From contig CAVQNQ010000004.1 in the NCBI GenBank assembly GCA_963714205.1, positions 806,001 through 870,000 of the forward strand: 64,000 nt of DNA. Direction: 5' to 3'. This document shows positions 51,527 to 62,537 of the stretch, piece by piece. The stretch is from CAVQNQ01 sp963714205. Its GTDB lineage: Bacteria > Acidobacteriota > Terriglobia > Bryobacterales > Bryobacteraceae. A model generated the notes under the pieces. It was not told where the DNA came from. It searched no databases and saw only the letters and a program-made list of their open reading frames with translations. Position numbers and translations under genes: made by a program. The first letter of the stretch is position 1; every line of letters starts with the position of its first letter.

Positions 51527-52027
51527 ATGCCCGACAACAGCTTTGATGTGGTCTCTAAGATTGAACTGCCCGAAGTCCACAACGCCGTACAGCAGACGTT
51601 GAAGGAGGTCCAACAGCGCTTCGACCTGAAGGACTCGCACTCGAACATCGAATTGAACGAGAAGGACAACAAGATCCTGCTCGCCAGCAAGGACGAGTTC
51701 AAGCTCAAGGCGGTGGTGGATATTCTCGAATCCAAGCTGGTCAAACGCAAGGTGCCGCTAAAGGGGCTCACCTACGGTGAGATCGTGTCCGCGGCCGGCT
51801 CCACGGTGCGCCAGGAGGTCACCCTCCAGCAGGGCATTCCCATCGAGAAGGCGCGCGAAATCGTCAAGAAGATCAAGGACACCAAGCTCAAGGTGCAGGC
51901 TTCCATCCAGGGCGATTTCGTGCGCGTGGCGGGCCGCGACCGCGACACCCTGCAAGCCGTTATCAAGCTGCTGCGCGACCAGGATTTCGGCATCGACATG
52001 CAGTTCGTCAATTACCGCACCAACTGA
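51527..52027 (+). CDS. yajQ: YajQ/UPF0234 family nucleotide-binding protein
   Basis: A 166-residue protein of the YajQ family, some members of which bind cyclic di-GMP and act in regulation. MPDNSFDVVSKIELPEVHNAV is the typical start; then RFDLKDSHSNIELNEKD, KRKVPLKGLTYG, VTLQQGIPIEKAREIVK and the final DFGIDMQFVNYR. Two ferredoxin-like halves are expected. It starts three bases after the receiver gene. Confidence 0.93.
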   Translation: MPDNSFDVVSKIELPEVHNAVQQTLKEVQQRFDLKDSHSNIELNEKDNKILLASKDEFKLKAVVDILESKLVKRKVPLKGLTYGEIVSAAGSTVRQEVTLQQGIPIEKAREIVKKIKDTKLKVQASIQGDFVRVAGRDRDTLQAVIKLLRDQDFGIDMQFVNYRTN

Positions 52028-52028
52028 C

Positions 52029-52709
52029 GTGGCGCGGCGCATCGAATCGCACGCGATCCCCGGCCCGGCCGGACGGCTGGAGGCGCTGCTGGAAGAACCT
52101 GAGGACTGCGCTCCGCTCCTGGCAGCCTTGGTGTGCCATCCCCATCCGCTCTATGGCGGCACCATGCACAACAAGGTGGTGCACCGCCTGGCGCGCGGGC
52201 TGCGGAGCGCCGGGGCCGTGACGCTGCGCTTCAATTTCCGCGGTGTGGGACATAGCGAGGGCCGCCACGGGAACTTCCTGGGCGAGATCGAGGATGCGCG
52301 CGCGGCCCTGGCTTGGCTGCGCGAGCGCTATCCCGGGCTCCCCTTCGCCCTGGCCGGCTTCTCTTTCGGAGCGCGCGCCATCGTGCACCTGGGCAGCTCC
52401 GTGGAAACGCCGCTCTGGCTGATGGCCGCCGGCTTTCCCACGCGCTACGGAGACGAAGAAATCCTGGCCGGCTGCCGGGTTCCGCGGTTTTTCATCCAGA
52501 GCACCCACGACCAATACGGCCCGCGCGCCGAACTGGAGGCCCTGGTGGCGCGCTTGCCCGAGCCCAAGCGGCTGGTGTGGATCGAGGCGCGCGATCATTT
52601 CTTCGCCGGTGGTCTGGATGCTCTCGAAGCAGCCGTGCGCCGCATGGCCGCCGCGCCCGCGAGCATGGCGGACGGCGCTGGATTTGATCCCGCGAATATG
52701 CCATCCTGA
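52029..52709 (+). CDS. Alpha/beta hydrolase (COG2945 type)
   Basis: A 226-residue hydrolase starting at GTG 52029, one base after yajQ stops. Motifs: CHPHPLYGGTMHNKVV, the oxyanion/FNFRGVGHSEG turn, nucleophile elbow AGFSFGAR with Ser, then HDQYGPRAEL with Asp and RDHFFAG with His, completing a triad. This pattern belongs to small cytoplasmic esterases with unknown substrates. An overlap of the open frame with yajQ is shadow only. Confidence 0.85.
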   Translation: MARRIESHAIPGPAGRLEALLEEPEDCAPLLAALVCHPHPLYGGTMHNKVVHRLARGLRSAGAVTLRFNFRGVGHSEGRHGNFLGEIEDARAALAWLRERYPGLPFALAGFSFGARAIVHLGSSVETPLWLMAAGFPTRYGDEEILAGCRVPRFFIQSTHDQYGPRAELEALVARLPEPKRLVWIEARDHFFAGGLDALEAAVRRMAAAPASMADGAGFDPANMPS

Positions 52710-52718
52710 TCGCTTCGT

Positions 52719-53336
52719 ATGGATATCATCACCGGCAACATCGGCTGGATCGAAGTGATCTGCGGCCCCATGTTTTCCGGCAAGAGCGAGGAGCTGATCC
52801 GCCGCCTGCGCCGGGCCATGATCGCGCGCAAACGCGTGGAGGTTTTCAAGCCCAGCATCGACAACCGCTATTCGGACAACGAGATCGTCTCCCACGGCGA
52901 CCTGCGCATGCGCTCGAAGGTGGTAGCCGGCGCCGACGGAATCACCGCGCTCATCGACTGGCGTGCGGAAGTGGTGGGCATCGACGAAGCCAACTTCATG
53001 GGCCCCGAGCTGGTGGAGGTGGCCCAGCGCCTGGCCGACAGCGGCAAGCAGGTGATTGTGGCCGGCCTGGACACCGATTACCTGGGCCGCCCCTTCGCTC
53101 CCATCCCGGACCTGCTGGCGCACGCCGAATCGATCACCAAGACGCTGGCCGTCTGCGTGCGCTGCGGCAACCCTGCCAAGCACACCCAGCGGCTGCGCGG
53201 GTCGGACGACCTGATCGTGGTAGGGGCCTCCGATATGTACGAAGCGCGCTGCCGCCGCTGTTTCGAGCCCGGCATTCCCAAGCAGACCGAGATGGAATTC
53301 GTGAAAGCCCGCCGCGTGGAGAAGGACCCCGCGTAA
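52719..53336 (+). CDS. tdk: Thymidine kinase
   Basis: Type II thymidine kinase, which salvages thymidine to dTMP. The 205 residues include Walker A GPMFSGKSEELIRRLRRA, the Walker B-like DEANFMGPEL, the lasso region and a zinc site from CVRCGNPAKHTQR and YEARCRRC (four cysteines). Length is normal. It follows the hydrolase by nine bases. Confidence 0.95.
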   Translation: MDIITGNIGWIEVICGPMFSGKSEELIRRLRRAMIARKRVEVFKPSIDNRYSDNEIVSHGDLRMRSKVVAGADGITALIDWRAEVVGIDEANFMGPELVEVAQRLADSGKQVIVAGLDTDYLGRPFAPIPDLLAHAESITKTLAVCVRCGNPAKHTQRLRGSDDLIVVGASDMYEARCRRCFEPGIPKQTEMEFVKARRVEKDPA

Positions 53337-53466
53337 CGGAGCGGCCGGACCGGATTGGTCCTCGGCACCGGCCAGCCGCAACGTTGTAAAATAACTGTTC
53401 AAAGACACCTTTGCCCGGAAATGTGCACCGGATGGGATGCAGCCGGGCTCTCGACAATCAGTAAAG

Positions 53467-53631
53467 ATGCTGAATCGAACGTACCTGGGCTGGGTCTTCA
53501 AGAACACGCGCACCGAACGGCGGCAGGACTCCGCCGACGCGGCCGAGCTGGCACTCGGCCCGTGGCGCGGCGTCATCGGTGTCGGCGCCAGCCCCGATCG
53601 AGAATCATTGCTAATATGGCTACCCCGGTAG
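53467..53631 (+). CDS. Possible 54-residue small protein ahead of the E2 gene
   Basis: An open frame of 54 codons from ATG 53467 lies in the gap between tdk and the E2 gene and ends 16 bases into E2 in another frame. Third codon positions are strongly GC, as in real genes of this genome. The product is MLNRTYLGWVFKN at the start and ESLLIWLPR at the end, with no match I know. The ribosome-binding site is poor. It could be a leader peptide or chance. Confidence 0.3.
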   Translation: MLNRTYLGWVFKNTRTERRQDSADAAELALGPWRGVIGVGASPDRESLLIWLPR

Positions 53632-54914
53632 AAGTGCCGAAACTCGGCAACACAGTTGAAGAGTGCCTCATCGCCAAGTGGCGCAAACATAAAGGCGATA
53701 CGGTCGCGGCGGGCGAAGTGGTGACGGAGATCGAAACCGATAAGGCGAGTTTCGAAGTCACCGCCCCCGTGGCCGGCACGCTGCTCGAGACATTCTTCGT
53801 GGAAGGGACGTTGGTCCCGGTTTTCACGACCCTGTTCGTCATCGGAGAACCGGGCGAAAGCGCCGAGGCCTTCCGGCCTCAATCGGCGCCGCCGCCCGCG
53901 TCCGCGGTTCCGGCGGCCGCCGCTGCCGCGGCATCTCCCGCCGTGGAGATCCCCCCAGTTGAAACGGCGCGCCCCGCGCCCCCGCCTCCTCCGGCGGCTC
54001 CCGCGGGAGCGCTCAGCCCGCGGGCCCGCAGGTTCGCGGAGGAGCACGGCTACCATCCGCCGGCCATCCCCGGCTCGGGTCCGGGCGGCCGCGTGCTCGA
54101 AGAAGACGTGCGCAAAGCCTACTACTCGTCGCCGCGGATCTCATCGGCCGCGGCCAAACGCATCGCGGAAGGCGCCGAGGCGCCGGCCAGCGGATCGGGC
54201 GTGGCGGGCATGATCCTGCCTGAGGACCTGGGAGCGCCCGCGGCCAAGATCTCGACCATTCGCGAGAGAATCGCGCGGCGCATGCGGGAATCGCTGGCGT
54301 CCACGGCGCAATACACGCTCAACTCGTCCGCTAACGCCGCGGGACTGCTGCTGGTGCGCGCCAAGGTGAAGGCGTCCAAGGGCGTGCCGGATATCAACAT
54401 CAACGATCTGGTGGTGTTCTGCACGATCAAAGCTTTGCTCGAAGTGCCCGACCTGAATGCCGAGTTCCTGGACGGCCGCATCCATAAGCATGCCGCTGTG
54501 CACATCGGCTTCGCCTGCGATACGCCGCGCGGCCTGGTAGTCCCGGTGATCCGCGACGCTCACCGGATGACCGCCGGCGAGCTGGCGGTTCGCACAAAAG
54601 AACTGGCCAACCAAGCCGTGCAGGGAACCCTTTCGGTGGACGACATGCAGGGCGCGACTTTCACCGTGAGCAACCTGGGAGGCATGGGGATCGAATCGTT
54701 CACGCCCCTGATTAACCCGCCGCAGGTGGCCATCCTGGGAGTCGATGCCATCCAGCTCAAGCCGGTGCGCCGCGAGGGGAGAATCGAGTTTATCGATTCC
54801 ATCGGCCTCTCGCTCACCCTGGATCACCAGGTGATCGACGGCGCCCCCGGCGCGAGGTTCCTGAAAGTGGTTCGGGAGAAGATCGAAAACGTGGAGGCCC
54901 TATGTACGATTTAA
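53616..54914 (+). CDS. 2-oxoacid dehydrogenase E2 (dihydrolipoamide acyltransferase)
   Basis: The 432-residue protein starts at ATG 53616. It has one lipoyl domain (about 1-78, with lysine in EIETDKASFEV), a Pro/Ala linker, an E3/E1-binding domain (SPRARRFAEEHGY, GPGGRVLEEDVRKA), a second linker, and the acyltransferase core ending in LDHQVIDGAPGARFL, with catalytic His and Asp. This is the core of a pyruvate- or branched-chain-type complex. Substrate specificity cannot be read from E2 alone. It overlaps the E3 start by 13 bases. Confidence 0.92.
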   Translation: MATPVEVPKLGNTVEECLIAKWRKHKGDTVAAGEVVTEIETDKASFEVTAPVAGTLLETFFVEGTLVPVFTTLFVIGEPGESAEAFRPQSAPPPASAVPAAAAAAASPAVEIPPVETARPAPPPPPAAPAGALSPRARRFAEEHGYHPPAIPGSGPGGRVLEEDVRKAYYSSPRISSAAAKRIAEGAEAPASGSGVAGMILPEDLGAPAAKISTIRERIARRMRESLASTAQYTLNSSANAAGLLLVRAKVKASKGVPDININDLVVFCTIKALLEVPDLNAEFLDGRIHKHAAVHIGFACDTPRGLVVPVIRDAHRMTAGELAVRTKELANQAVQGTLSVDDMQGATFTVSNLGGMGIESFTPLINPPQVAILGVDAIQLKPVRREGRIEFIDSIGLSLTLDHQVIDGAPGARFLKVVREKIENVEALCTI

Positions 54915-56244
54915 TCGTGATCGGCGCAGGCCCTGGCGGGTACGAAGCTGCCGCTCACGCCGCCAGAATGGGCAAGAAGGTGGCGCTCATCGAAAAGCGG
55001 TACCTGGGCGGAACGTGTTTGAACGTGGGCTGCATTCCCGCCAAGACATTTCTGCGGTCCTCGAAGCTCTTCCATGAATGCGCCGAAGCGGCCGGCTTCG
55101 GAGTGCGCGTGGGATCGTTCGAGATCGACATGCCCGCCGTGGTGGAGCGCAAGAATCGCGTGGTGAGCACCCTGACTAAGGGTGTCGAGGGCATGCTCAA
55201 GCGCGCCGGGGTGGAGATGATTACGGGAGAAGCCCGCCTGGTGGCCCGCAACGCCGTCGAGGTGGGCGGGGCCGCTACGAAGCGGCCAACATCCTGCTGG
55301 CGGCGGGATCGCGTCCGGCCGTGCCGCCCATTCCGGGAATCCAGTCCGGGCAGGTGTTCGATTCCGATACGATCTTCGAGCTGAAGCGCGTGCCGCAAAA
55401 GACGGCCATCATCGGCGGCGGGTACATCGGCCTGGAGTTCGCCTGCTTCTTTAACGAGATCGGCTCCCAGGTCAGCGTATATGAGATGCTGCCCCAAATC
55501 GCCACCGGGGCGGACCAGGAAATCTCCAGCCGCATGCTGCAGATCATGAAGCGGAAGGGCGTGGAATTCAACCTCTCCGCCAAAGTTCTGGGCATCGAGG
55601 GCGACACCGTGCAGTTCCAGGCCGCCGATGGTTCCAAAGGCAGCGCCACGGCGGATTGCATTCTGAACGCCACCGGCCGCTCGCCGAATGTGCAGAACCT
55701 GGGGCTGGAAGAGGTGGGCGTGGATTTCAGCCCCAAAGGGGTGAAGACCAGCGACCAGGGCAAGACCAACGTGGCCGGTGTATGGGCCTGCGGGGATATC
55801 ACCGGCAGGCGCATGCTGGCCCATGCCGCCACGCGCGAGGGCATCGTCGCGGTCAACAACATGTTCGGCCGGAAGGACCGCATTCGCTACCAGGCCATCC
55901 CGGCGGTGATCTACACGCACCCCGAAGTGGCCTCGGTGGGCCGGACGGAGGAGGAGCTCAAGACGCTCGGCATCGAGTACAAGAAGTCCGTGGTGCCGAT
56001 GGCGGTAGCGGGGCGTTTTTTGGTGGAGAACGAAGGCGGCACCGGGATGGTGAAGGTGCTGGCGGGCGCGAAATACGGCGAACTGCTGGGGGTCCACGCC
56101 ATCGGCGACGGCTCCAGCGAATTCATCGTCGCGGCCGCCGCCATGGTGGAAACCGGGATGTGCGTGGAGGATGCGAGCGAGATCGTGTTTCCGCATCCGA
56201 CCGTATCGGAAGCGCTGCGGGAGGCCATTCTCGGAGTCCATTAG
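54902..56244 (+). pseudogene. lpdA: Dihydrolipoamide dehydrogenase (E3) with one-base frameshift
   Basis: E3 reoxidises the lipoamide of E2 with FAD and NAD. The first part (from ATG 54902, GGAGG upstream) has the FAD motif IGAGPGGYEAA and the redox disulfide CLNVGCIPAK. Near 55268-55271 a run of four G leads into a wrong frame that stops at 55384. The correct frame resumes with AANILLAAGSRPAVPPIPGI and continues to the stop at 56244 with the NAD motif IIGGGYIGLEF, YTHPEVASVG, and the catalytic HPTVSE. With one extra G the product would be 447 residues, the normal length. No other stop breaks the second half, so the lesion is either very recent or a sequencing error. Confidence 0.88.
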
Positions 56245-56289
56245 CAGGGCGCTGGGCAAGCTGAAGCATGCCCATTATGTGAATGTTCT

Positions 56290-56307
56290 GGCCGGCATAG
56301 TCCGGCC
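56290..56307 (+). other. Small hairpin between E3 and E1 genes
   Basis: A 6-bp stem (GGCCGG / CCGGCC) with a 6-base loop in the 81-bp gap. AAGGAG, the ribosome-binding site for the E1 gene, comes after it. No T-run follows, so it is not a classic terminator. It may affect the relative levels of E3 and E1 messages. Confidence 0.35.
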
Positions 56308-56325
56308 GCTGAAGGAGTCGGGGTA

Positions 56326-58785
<2,460 letters not shown>

Positions 58786-58792
58786 ACAATCG

Positions 58793-58815
58793 GGCGCGGC
58801 GCCGGCCGCCGCGCC
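58793..58815. terminator. Hairpin between convergent E1 and TPR genes
   Basis: A perfect 9-bp GC stem (GGCGCGGCG / CGCCGCGCC) with a 5-base loop, just after the E1 stop and just before the end of the oppositely oriented TPR gene. It may serve as a two-way terminator. No T-run is seen on either side. Confidence 0.5.
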
Positions 58816-58831
58816 TCACCCACCTGCCTGT

Positions 58832-59683
58832 TCAGCTTCCCTGCGCCTGGGCCAAGAGCTTGGCCGCATCGGAGCGCGGCGGATCGTCGGGTGTAAGTTC
58901 CGAACTCAGGTACCGCTTTAACAGGGACCTGGCGGTTTCCAAATTGCGCTTTTGCTGAACATATAGATCGGCTCTGGCAAACATCAATCTCGGGCTGTCC
59001 GGAGCGATATGTGCGGCGCGTTCCAGGCTCTGATCGGCTTCCTGGATGCGGCCCCGGCGGGCCAGGAAGCGTGCGAGATCGATCAGCCGGCCGATCTCCC
59101 CAGGGGATGCCGCGACGGCGCGGCGAAACTCGTCCTCGGCGCTGCCATACTGTTTGCGCCTCTCGGCGAGAGCAGCCCGCGCACCATGGCCCTCGGCCGC
59201 GTCGAGTTGCGCGATCCGCGCGGCGGTAGCCTCGGCTTTATCCAATCCACCCCCCAGGAAGCTGGGCGCTTCCAGGTAGTATTCAAACAGATCGCTGAGC
59301 GCTTCGACGTACCGCGGGTTCAGCTCGACGGCCTTCTCGAAGAACTGGCGGGCCTTGGAGGCCAATCCGGGCGCGCTGAAGGGATTGGCGGTCTCCGCGC
59401 GGCGGCCATAGGCCCGGCCCAGCCAGAGCGCAAACTCGGCGTTGGCGGGCTCGGCGGCGACAGTCTTTTCGAACGCTTCGGTGGCTTTCTTCAGGTCGCC
59501 CAGCATAAAGAGATTTTGGCCTATCAGTGCGTAAACCTGCGCATCTTTGACAGCCGCGGCGCCCAGAATCTGGAGCGACTGCTCGAATTGCGTTCGATTG
59601 TACAGGCCGCGGGCCCGCTCCAGCTCCGGACCAGCCGCCAGGCCCAGACCGAGCACCGCCAGAAGAAGCAGGGAAAGCCGCAT
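58832..59683 (-). CDS. Exported TPR-repeat protein
   Basis: The ATG at 59683 gives a signal peptide (RLSLLLLAVLGLGLAAGPE) and 283 residues; a start ten codons earlier is possible. Tetratricopeptide units follow: ARGLYNRTQFEQSLQIL, GDLKKATEAFEKTVAAEPAN, ARQFFEKAVELNPRY, AEDEFRRAVAASPGE and ADQSLERAAHIAPDS. It is probably a periplasmic scaffold. The partner is unknown. It is convergent with the E1 gene. Confidence 0.85.
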   Translation of the reverse strand: MRLSLLLLAVLGLGLAAGPELERARGLYNRTQFEQSLQILGAAAVKDAQVYALIGQNLFMLGDLKKATEAFEKTVAAEPANAEFALWLGRAYGRRAETANPFSAPGLASKARQFFEKAVELNPRYVEALSDLFEYYLEAPSFLGGGLDKAEATAARIAQLDAAEGHGARAALAERRKQYGSAEDEFRRAVAASPGEIGRLIDLARFLARRGRIQEADQSLERAAHIAPDSPRLMFARADLYVQQKRNLETARSLLKRYLSSELTPDDPPRSDAAKLLAQAQGS

Positions 59684-59755
59684 AACGCCAGTGGATTGCG
59701 AAGCTCTAACCATTATACGGCTTAGATGATTTCCGGCCCGCCGACGTTAAGACCC

Positions 59756-59854
59756 GTGAGAATCCGGTTAACTCCGGCTCTGGTCCGGGGCAGGCGGTCC
59801 CGCCGTCTGACGTTCCGGAGAGGAGCGGGCGAGCCAATACATTTCAGGGCTGAA
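59756..59854. repeat. Left copy of a ~100-bp imperfect direct repeat
   Basis: This 99-bp segment matches 62359-62458 in the same orientation. The end is best conserved: 21 identical bases at 59834-59854, including the inverted repeat TTCAG-GG-CTGAA. Blocks such as GTGAGAAT, AACT, CGGCTC and TTCCG are also shared. It ends 90 bases before the GloVer gene start. No protein is likely to be coded in it. Confidence 0.75.
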
Positions 59855-59944
59855 CCCATATTTCCGTTTTGAGTAGTTGCTGATAACCTTTTGAAATCCC
59901 GGAGAAATTGCGGGCTGAAGGCTATGGCGTCGAGGAGGTTGTTG

Positions 59945-62110
59945 ATGAAATCCTGCAGGGTACGGAAGTGTATCGCTGGTTTCCCGCAGTGTCTATTCGC
60001 ACCGGGCATTGCTCTGGCTCTTTTCTTGGGGTTGGGGCTGACAGAGGCCCCGCCTGCGCGGGCGGATACAAGCATCTACAGTTTCGTGCCGTGTTCCAGC
60101 TCCGACGGCGCATACCCAGTGGCAGGCGTGATCATGGATTCGGCGGGAGACCTTTATGGCACCAATTATGGTGCCTTGAATTATGGCAACCCTAGTGGTT
60201 ATCCGGCTAGCTACTGCTTTACCCAAGAAAACCCTGGGGGTAGTACCGCCGGAACGGTGTTCGAACTGGTCTACTCTCGCGATCCGGCGACTGGACAAGC
60301 GACTTATACCGAGAAGATCCTGCACAGCTTTTGCGCTGTGTTGGCGTGCGCGGACGGCGCAAACCCAGCCGCAGGCCTGATCATGGATGCGGCGGGCAAC
60401 CTTTATGGCACCACCCAGAATGGCGGCACGTACAACGGGGGAACCGTGTTCGAACTAGTCAACTCCTCGGGGACTTACAGCCTGAAGGTCTTGTACAGCT
60501 TTGGGGGCGCTGGCGACGGCGCATTCCCAGCCGCAGGCCTGATCACGGATGCGGCGGGTAACCTTTATGGCACCACCCAGTCTGGCGGCGCGTACTCCTA
60601 CGGAACGGTGTTCGAACTGCTTGCACAGAGCATTTCCGCTGCTGGCGCTCCTCAGGCTACCTCCGTTGAGAAGGTCCTCTACAGCTTTGGGGGCGTCCTT
60701 GGGGGCACGGCTGGCGACGGCAACTACCCGGTGGCAGGCGTGATCATGGATTCGGCGGGCAACCTTTATGGCACCACGCCGAATGGCGGCGCGTACGGCG
60801 GGGGAACCGTGTTCGAACTGATCTACTCCTCAGGGGCCTACAGCGAGAAGATTCTGTACAGCTTCACAGGGCCTGTCGGCGTTTACTCGGGTCTTCTCGG
60901 CGACGGCGCAAACCCGGTGGGAGCCCTGATCATGGATGCGGCGGGTAGCCTTTATGGCACCACCCAGAATGGCGGTACCTACGGGAACAACGGGGGAACC
61001 GTGTTCGAACTGATCTACTACAAGGGGACTTACCACGAGGTGATCCTGCACAGTTTTACGGGCGCTGATGGAGACGGCCTATACCCATCCGCGGGCCTGA
61101 CCATGGATTCGGGGGGTAACCTTTACGGCACCACCCGGAATGGCGGCCTCTACGGAGCCCCGCTCGGCTTCGGAACCGTGTTCGAACTGGTCTACTCCTC
61201 TCCCGCCGATTACGCCGAGAGGACCCTGTGGAGCTTCACGAACTCTTTCGGCGACGGCGAATACCCGGTGGCAGCCGTGGCCGTGGTTGCGGCGGGCAAC
61301 GTTTTCTCCGGCATATATGGCACTACGGAGTACGGCGGCACAGGGCAACCAAACCTCTACGGAAATCCGTTCGGCTACGGAACCGTGTTCAAGATACCTG
61401 TGCCAACACTGGGTCCGCCGTCGGGCAGTTCCTGTAGCGGGATTTACTATCCCGCGGGACCCCTCGGCCCCATCGAGGTGTTGCCGAGTACGCATTGCGA
61501 AATCATCGGGGGCCAGATCAATGGGAATGTGCAGATGAAGGGAGGAACCTTAACCTTGATCAACACGCGCGTTCTTGGCGATATCCAGGTAGCCGGCGAA
61601 AGTACATTCGCAATCAGTGATTCCACGATCATCGAGGGGAACTTGCAGGTTCAGAACACCTCGCTTAGTTCGGTTCCGGATGTGGTCTGCGGCGCGACCG
61701 TAAATGGAAACCTTCAATTCCAGAACAGCGCTACAAGCGTCGAGATTGGATCGTCGACATTATGTCCGGGCAATAAAGTCGGCGGAAATTTACAGGTCCA
61801 GAACAACAGCGGAGCTGTACAGATTGTCGATCTCACGGTGACTGGCAACCTCACTGTCCAGAACAACACCGCCTCCGCGCAGATTAATGGCAACACGGTG
61901 GGCGGCAACCTCCAGGTCCAGAACAACGGCGCCTCCACGCAGATTAACGGCAACACGGTGGCCGGCAACCTCCAGGTCCAGAACGACACCGGCTCCACGC
62001 AGGTTTCTAATAATGAGGTTACGAACAACTTGCAGTGCCAGAACAACACATCGATCACGGGTGGGGGGAACACGGCCGGACAAAAGCGGGGGCAGTGCTC
62101 AACCTTCTAG
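59945..62110 (+). CDS. Exported GloVer (TIGR03803) repeat protein with C-terminal beta-repeat tail
   Basis: The ATG at 59945 follows GAGGAGG. The 721-residue product has a signal peptide ending near APPARADT. Residues about 35-460 hold seven copies of the GloVer/TIGR03803 repeat, each with the form AGLIMDAAGNLYGTTQNGG and then GTVFEL, spaced about 55-70 residues; a propeller is likely. After a Gly/Pro hinge the last 200 residues are a second, shorter repeat, with NLQVQNN every 20 residues in INGNTVGGNLQVQNN units, which suggests a beta-helix or bactofilin-like rod. Function unknown; surface display is likely. Its codon use is less GC-rich than its neighbours. Confidence 0.85.
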   Translation: MKSCRVRKCIAGFPQCLFAPGIALALFLGLGLTEAPPARADTSIYSFVPCSSSDGAYPVAGVIMDSAGDLYGTNYGALNYGNPSGYPASYCFTQENPGGSTAGTVFELVYSRDPATGQATYTEKILHSFCAVLACADGANPAAGLIMDAAGNLYGTTQNGGTYNGGTVFELVNSSGTYSLKVLYSFGGAGDGAFPAAGLITDAAGNLYGTTQSGGAYSYGTVFELLAQSISAAGAPQATSVEKVLYSFGGVLGGTAGDGNYPVAGVIMDSAGNLYGTTPNGGAYGGGTVFELIYSSGAYSEKILYSFTGPVGVYSGLLGDGANPVGALIMDAAGSLYGTTQNGGTYGNNGGTVFELIYYKGTYHEVILHSFTGADGDGLYPSAGLTMDSGGNLYGTTRNGGLYGAPLGFGTVFELVYSSPADYAERTLWSFTNSFGDGEYPVAAVAVVAAGNVFSGIYGTTEYGGTGQPNLYGNPFGYGTVFKIPVPTLGPPSGSSCSGIYYPAGPLGPIEVLPSTHCEIIGGQINGNVQMKGGTLTLINTRVLGDIQVAGESTFAISDSTIIEGNLQVQNTSLSSVPDVVCGATVNGNLQFQNSATSVEIGSSTLCPGNKVGGNLQVQNNSGAVQIVDLTVTGNLTVQNNTASAQINGNTVGGNLQVQNNGASTQINGNTVAGNLQVQNDTGSTQVSNNEVTNNLQCQNNTSITGGGNTAGQKRGQCSTF
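61840..62005 (+). repeat. Tandem 60-base coding repeats in the GloVer protein tail
   Basis: Nearly identical 60-base units encode GGNLQVQNNGASTQINGNTV and variants. The last three units differ by only a few bases, so they probably arose by recent duplication. The surrounding region holds older, more diverged copies back to about 61500. Confidence 0.75.
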
Positions 62111-62537
62111 CTCCACCGTTTCATGTGCTGGTTGAAGACGCCATGCAATCGTCAATGAGATGCAAGCGAGACGACGCGACATTTCGATCCCCACCGCTGC
62201 AAACACTGAGTACCAAGAGCTGCAGTAGAATCGGGTCTTCGGAGTCCTGCACCTCGTCATTCTGTTCTAAGCTGCTTTCGTAAACGGATCGCCTGGGTGA
62301 CGCTGGGGATACCGGTTCGAAACTCGCGTCGATTTCCCGCGCGCCTCGTTACAGTCCGGTGAGAATTCGGCGAACTGCGGCTCCGGTTCGAAGCTGGCCA
62401 ATCCTGCCGCCCATCTTTCCGCAAGGTAGCGAGCGAACCAATACATTTCAGGGCTGAAATGTTTCGGCAAACGATCACAGATTTGCCGCCGAATTGTAAC
62501 CGGCTCCGGATGAAGCTGGGGGTGACGGGGAGGTCGC
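62111..62537. other. 427-bp intergenic region with the second repeat copy
   Basis: I see no credible gene here. Short open frames overlap on both strands without a ribosome-binding site or family match. The right copy of the direct repeat (62359-62458) lies in its second half. Base composition is lower in GC than the flanking genes. The last 20 bases hold GGGGAGG, the ribosome-binding site for the PHP-domain gene. Confidence 0.6.
62359..62458. repeat. Right copy of a ~100-bp imperfect direct repeat
   Basis: Matches 59756-59854 in the same orientation. The inverted repeat at its end is longer here, TTTCAG-GG-CTGAAA, a perfect 14-base palindrome with a 2-base centre. It ends 79 bases before the PHP-domain gene start. 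That both copies precede an unrelated gene by a similar distance suggests a cis-acting element or a dispersed repeat, not a relic of one gene. Confidence 0.75.

Noticed and set aside
60100..61400. Possible noncoding tandem repeat or rearranged mobile element
   Set aside because: The repeats keep one open frame and match the GloVer (TIGR03803) pattern, so they are coding.
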